A stretch of 6,823 nt of DNA from Phycisphaerales bacterium UBA2421 (GTDB taxonomy: Bacteria; Planctomycetota; Phycisphaerae; Tepidisphaerales; Tepidisphaeraceae): assembly GCA_002343075.1 (NCBI GenBank), contig DDRH01000012.1, forward strand, positions 1 through 6,823, read 5' to 3'. Of this stretch, positions 6,544 through 6,823 are shown piece by piece; the stretch's first letter is position 1; each line of letters begins with the position of its first letter. The translations under genes were made by a program, and so were the position numbers. The notes under the pieces are model-generated. The model was not told the origin of the DNA and searched no databases. It was given only the letters and a program-made list of their open reading frames with translations.

Positions 6544-6823
6544 TACACCGACGCACCCACCGGCGTAATCGTAGTTGCCCCAGTCACCGCCGGCGAAGCC
6601 CCGACTGCAGTCGGCGTGTAGATCGCGGCGCTGGCGTATTTCGCTCTACACTCCAGCCGCCCGTCGCTGGTGTAATGGATGGCGATCAGGCGCAGCGAGA
6701 CGTTACCCTCTGGCGTGACCAGCGTCACCACGTCGCCGGGCTCCAACTGGTTGTACGTCGGCGGCAAGGTAACGGCCACGTCGTAACGCTCCAGCCAGTA
6801 TAGATAGTGCCTGACCGAAAACT

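Larger units (their letters stand above)
4708..6823 (-). mobile_element. Prophage tail-module remnant
   Basis: Three consecutive minus-strand genes in typical phage order: large tail-tip protein, fibre-like DUF2793-type protein, and a small DUF6127-like protein. In intact elements, lysis genes (holin, endolysin) usually follow. Here the module ends inside the DUF6127-like gene at about 4708, against an oppositely oriented cysteine-rich gene. The left limit is an estimate from where the family-like sequence stops. No attachment site or direct repeat was identified, and the right end lies outside the window. Confidence 0.65.
5607..6823 (-). pseudogene. Large phage tail / host-specificity protein (GTA gp15-like C-terminal part), frame broken twice and cut by window edge
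   Basis: This is the C-terminal part of a large tail-tip protein of the kind found in gene transfer agents and related siphophages, which forms the baseplate hub or host-recognition tip. The reading enters from the right edge without a start. First segment (6823 to about 6540): contains LPPTYNQLEPGDVVTLVTPE, typical of this family. Second segment, in a different frame (about 6540 to 6115): contains MINSAQSGPSFLAA and, near its end, NLLRGRFGTEWAIG, the conserved LLRGxxGTE signature of the domain. Third segment, back in the first frame (about 6115 to 5607): contains HAVGDALVLLD, then WIRRTRDGGEWRD and a C-terminal ATVGRGYP. The three pieces join into one continuous family-like protein only if one small indel is assumed at each junction. 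The stop at 5607-5609 is followed by the fibre gene after 3 bases. The breaks could be real decay or sequencing errors. Confidence 0.85.

Noticed and set aside
6100..6545. Programmed frameshifting in the tail gene
   Set aside because: There is no slippery heptamer at either junction, and programmed shifts are not known to me at this part of this family. Indels or sequencing errors are simpler.

Overview
The window looks like accessory chromosomal DNA from a GC-rich Gram-negative bacterium, probably a pseudomonadotan. Two things point there. One protein carries an exosortase (PEP-CTERM) sorting tail, which implies an outer membrane and extracellular matrix. The right third is a tail-gene module of the lambdoid/gene-transfer-agent type common in such genomes. 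No rRNA, tRNA, CRISPR array or complete insertion sequence is visible.

Layout, left to right. (1) 1-245 holds a well-formed, probably bidirectional terminator. (2) 246-1442, minus strand, encodes a 398-residue secreted zinc metalloprotease of the matrixin type (HEIGHAEGLDH) with a C-terminal PEP-CTERM tail. (3) 1443-3144 is about 1.7 kb with no convincing gene, possibly holding decayed minus-strand coding fragments. (4) 3145-3990 and 4032-4628, plus strand, are two closely spaced genes for cysteine-rich proteins (281 and 198 residues) that I do not recognise. Each has eight cysteines, paired CC motifs and a good ribosome binding site, and they probably form an operon. (5) 4537-6823, minus strand, is the end of a prophage structural module: a broken host-specificity/tail protein running off the right edge, then a tail-fibre-like protein with a DUF2793-like N-terminus, then a small DUF6127-like protein whose C-terminus is altered and runs into the 3' end of the cysteine-rich gene.

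The prophage module appears to be a remnant. The usual lysis genes are absent, the last gene loses its expected membrane helix, and the tail gene carries two frame breaks. These breaks cancel each other and both lie in short CA/GT dinucleotide tracts. The most novel material is the cysteine-rich pair, which sits directly against the prophage boundary. The metalloprotease is a plausible sorted exoprotein whose exosortase would be encoded elsewhere.
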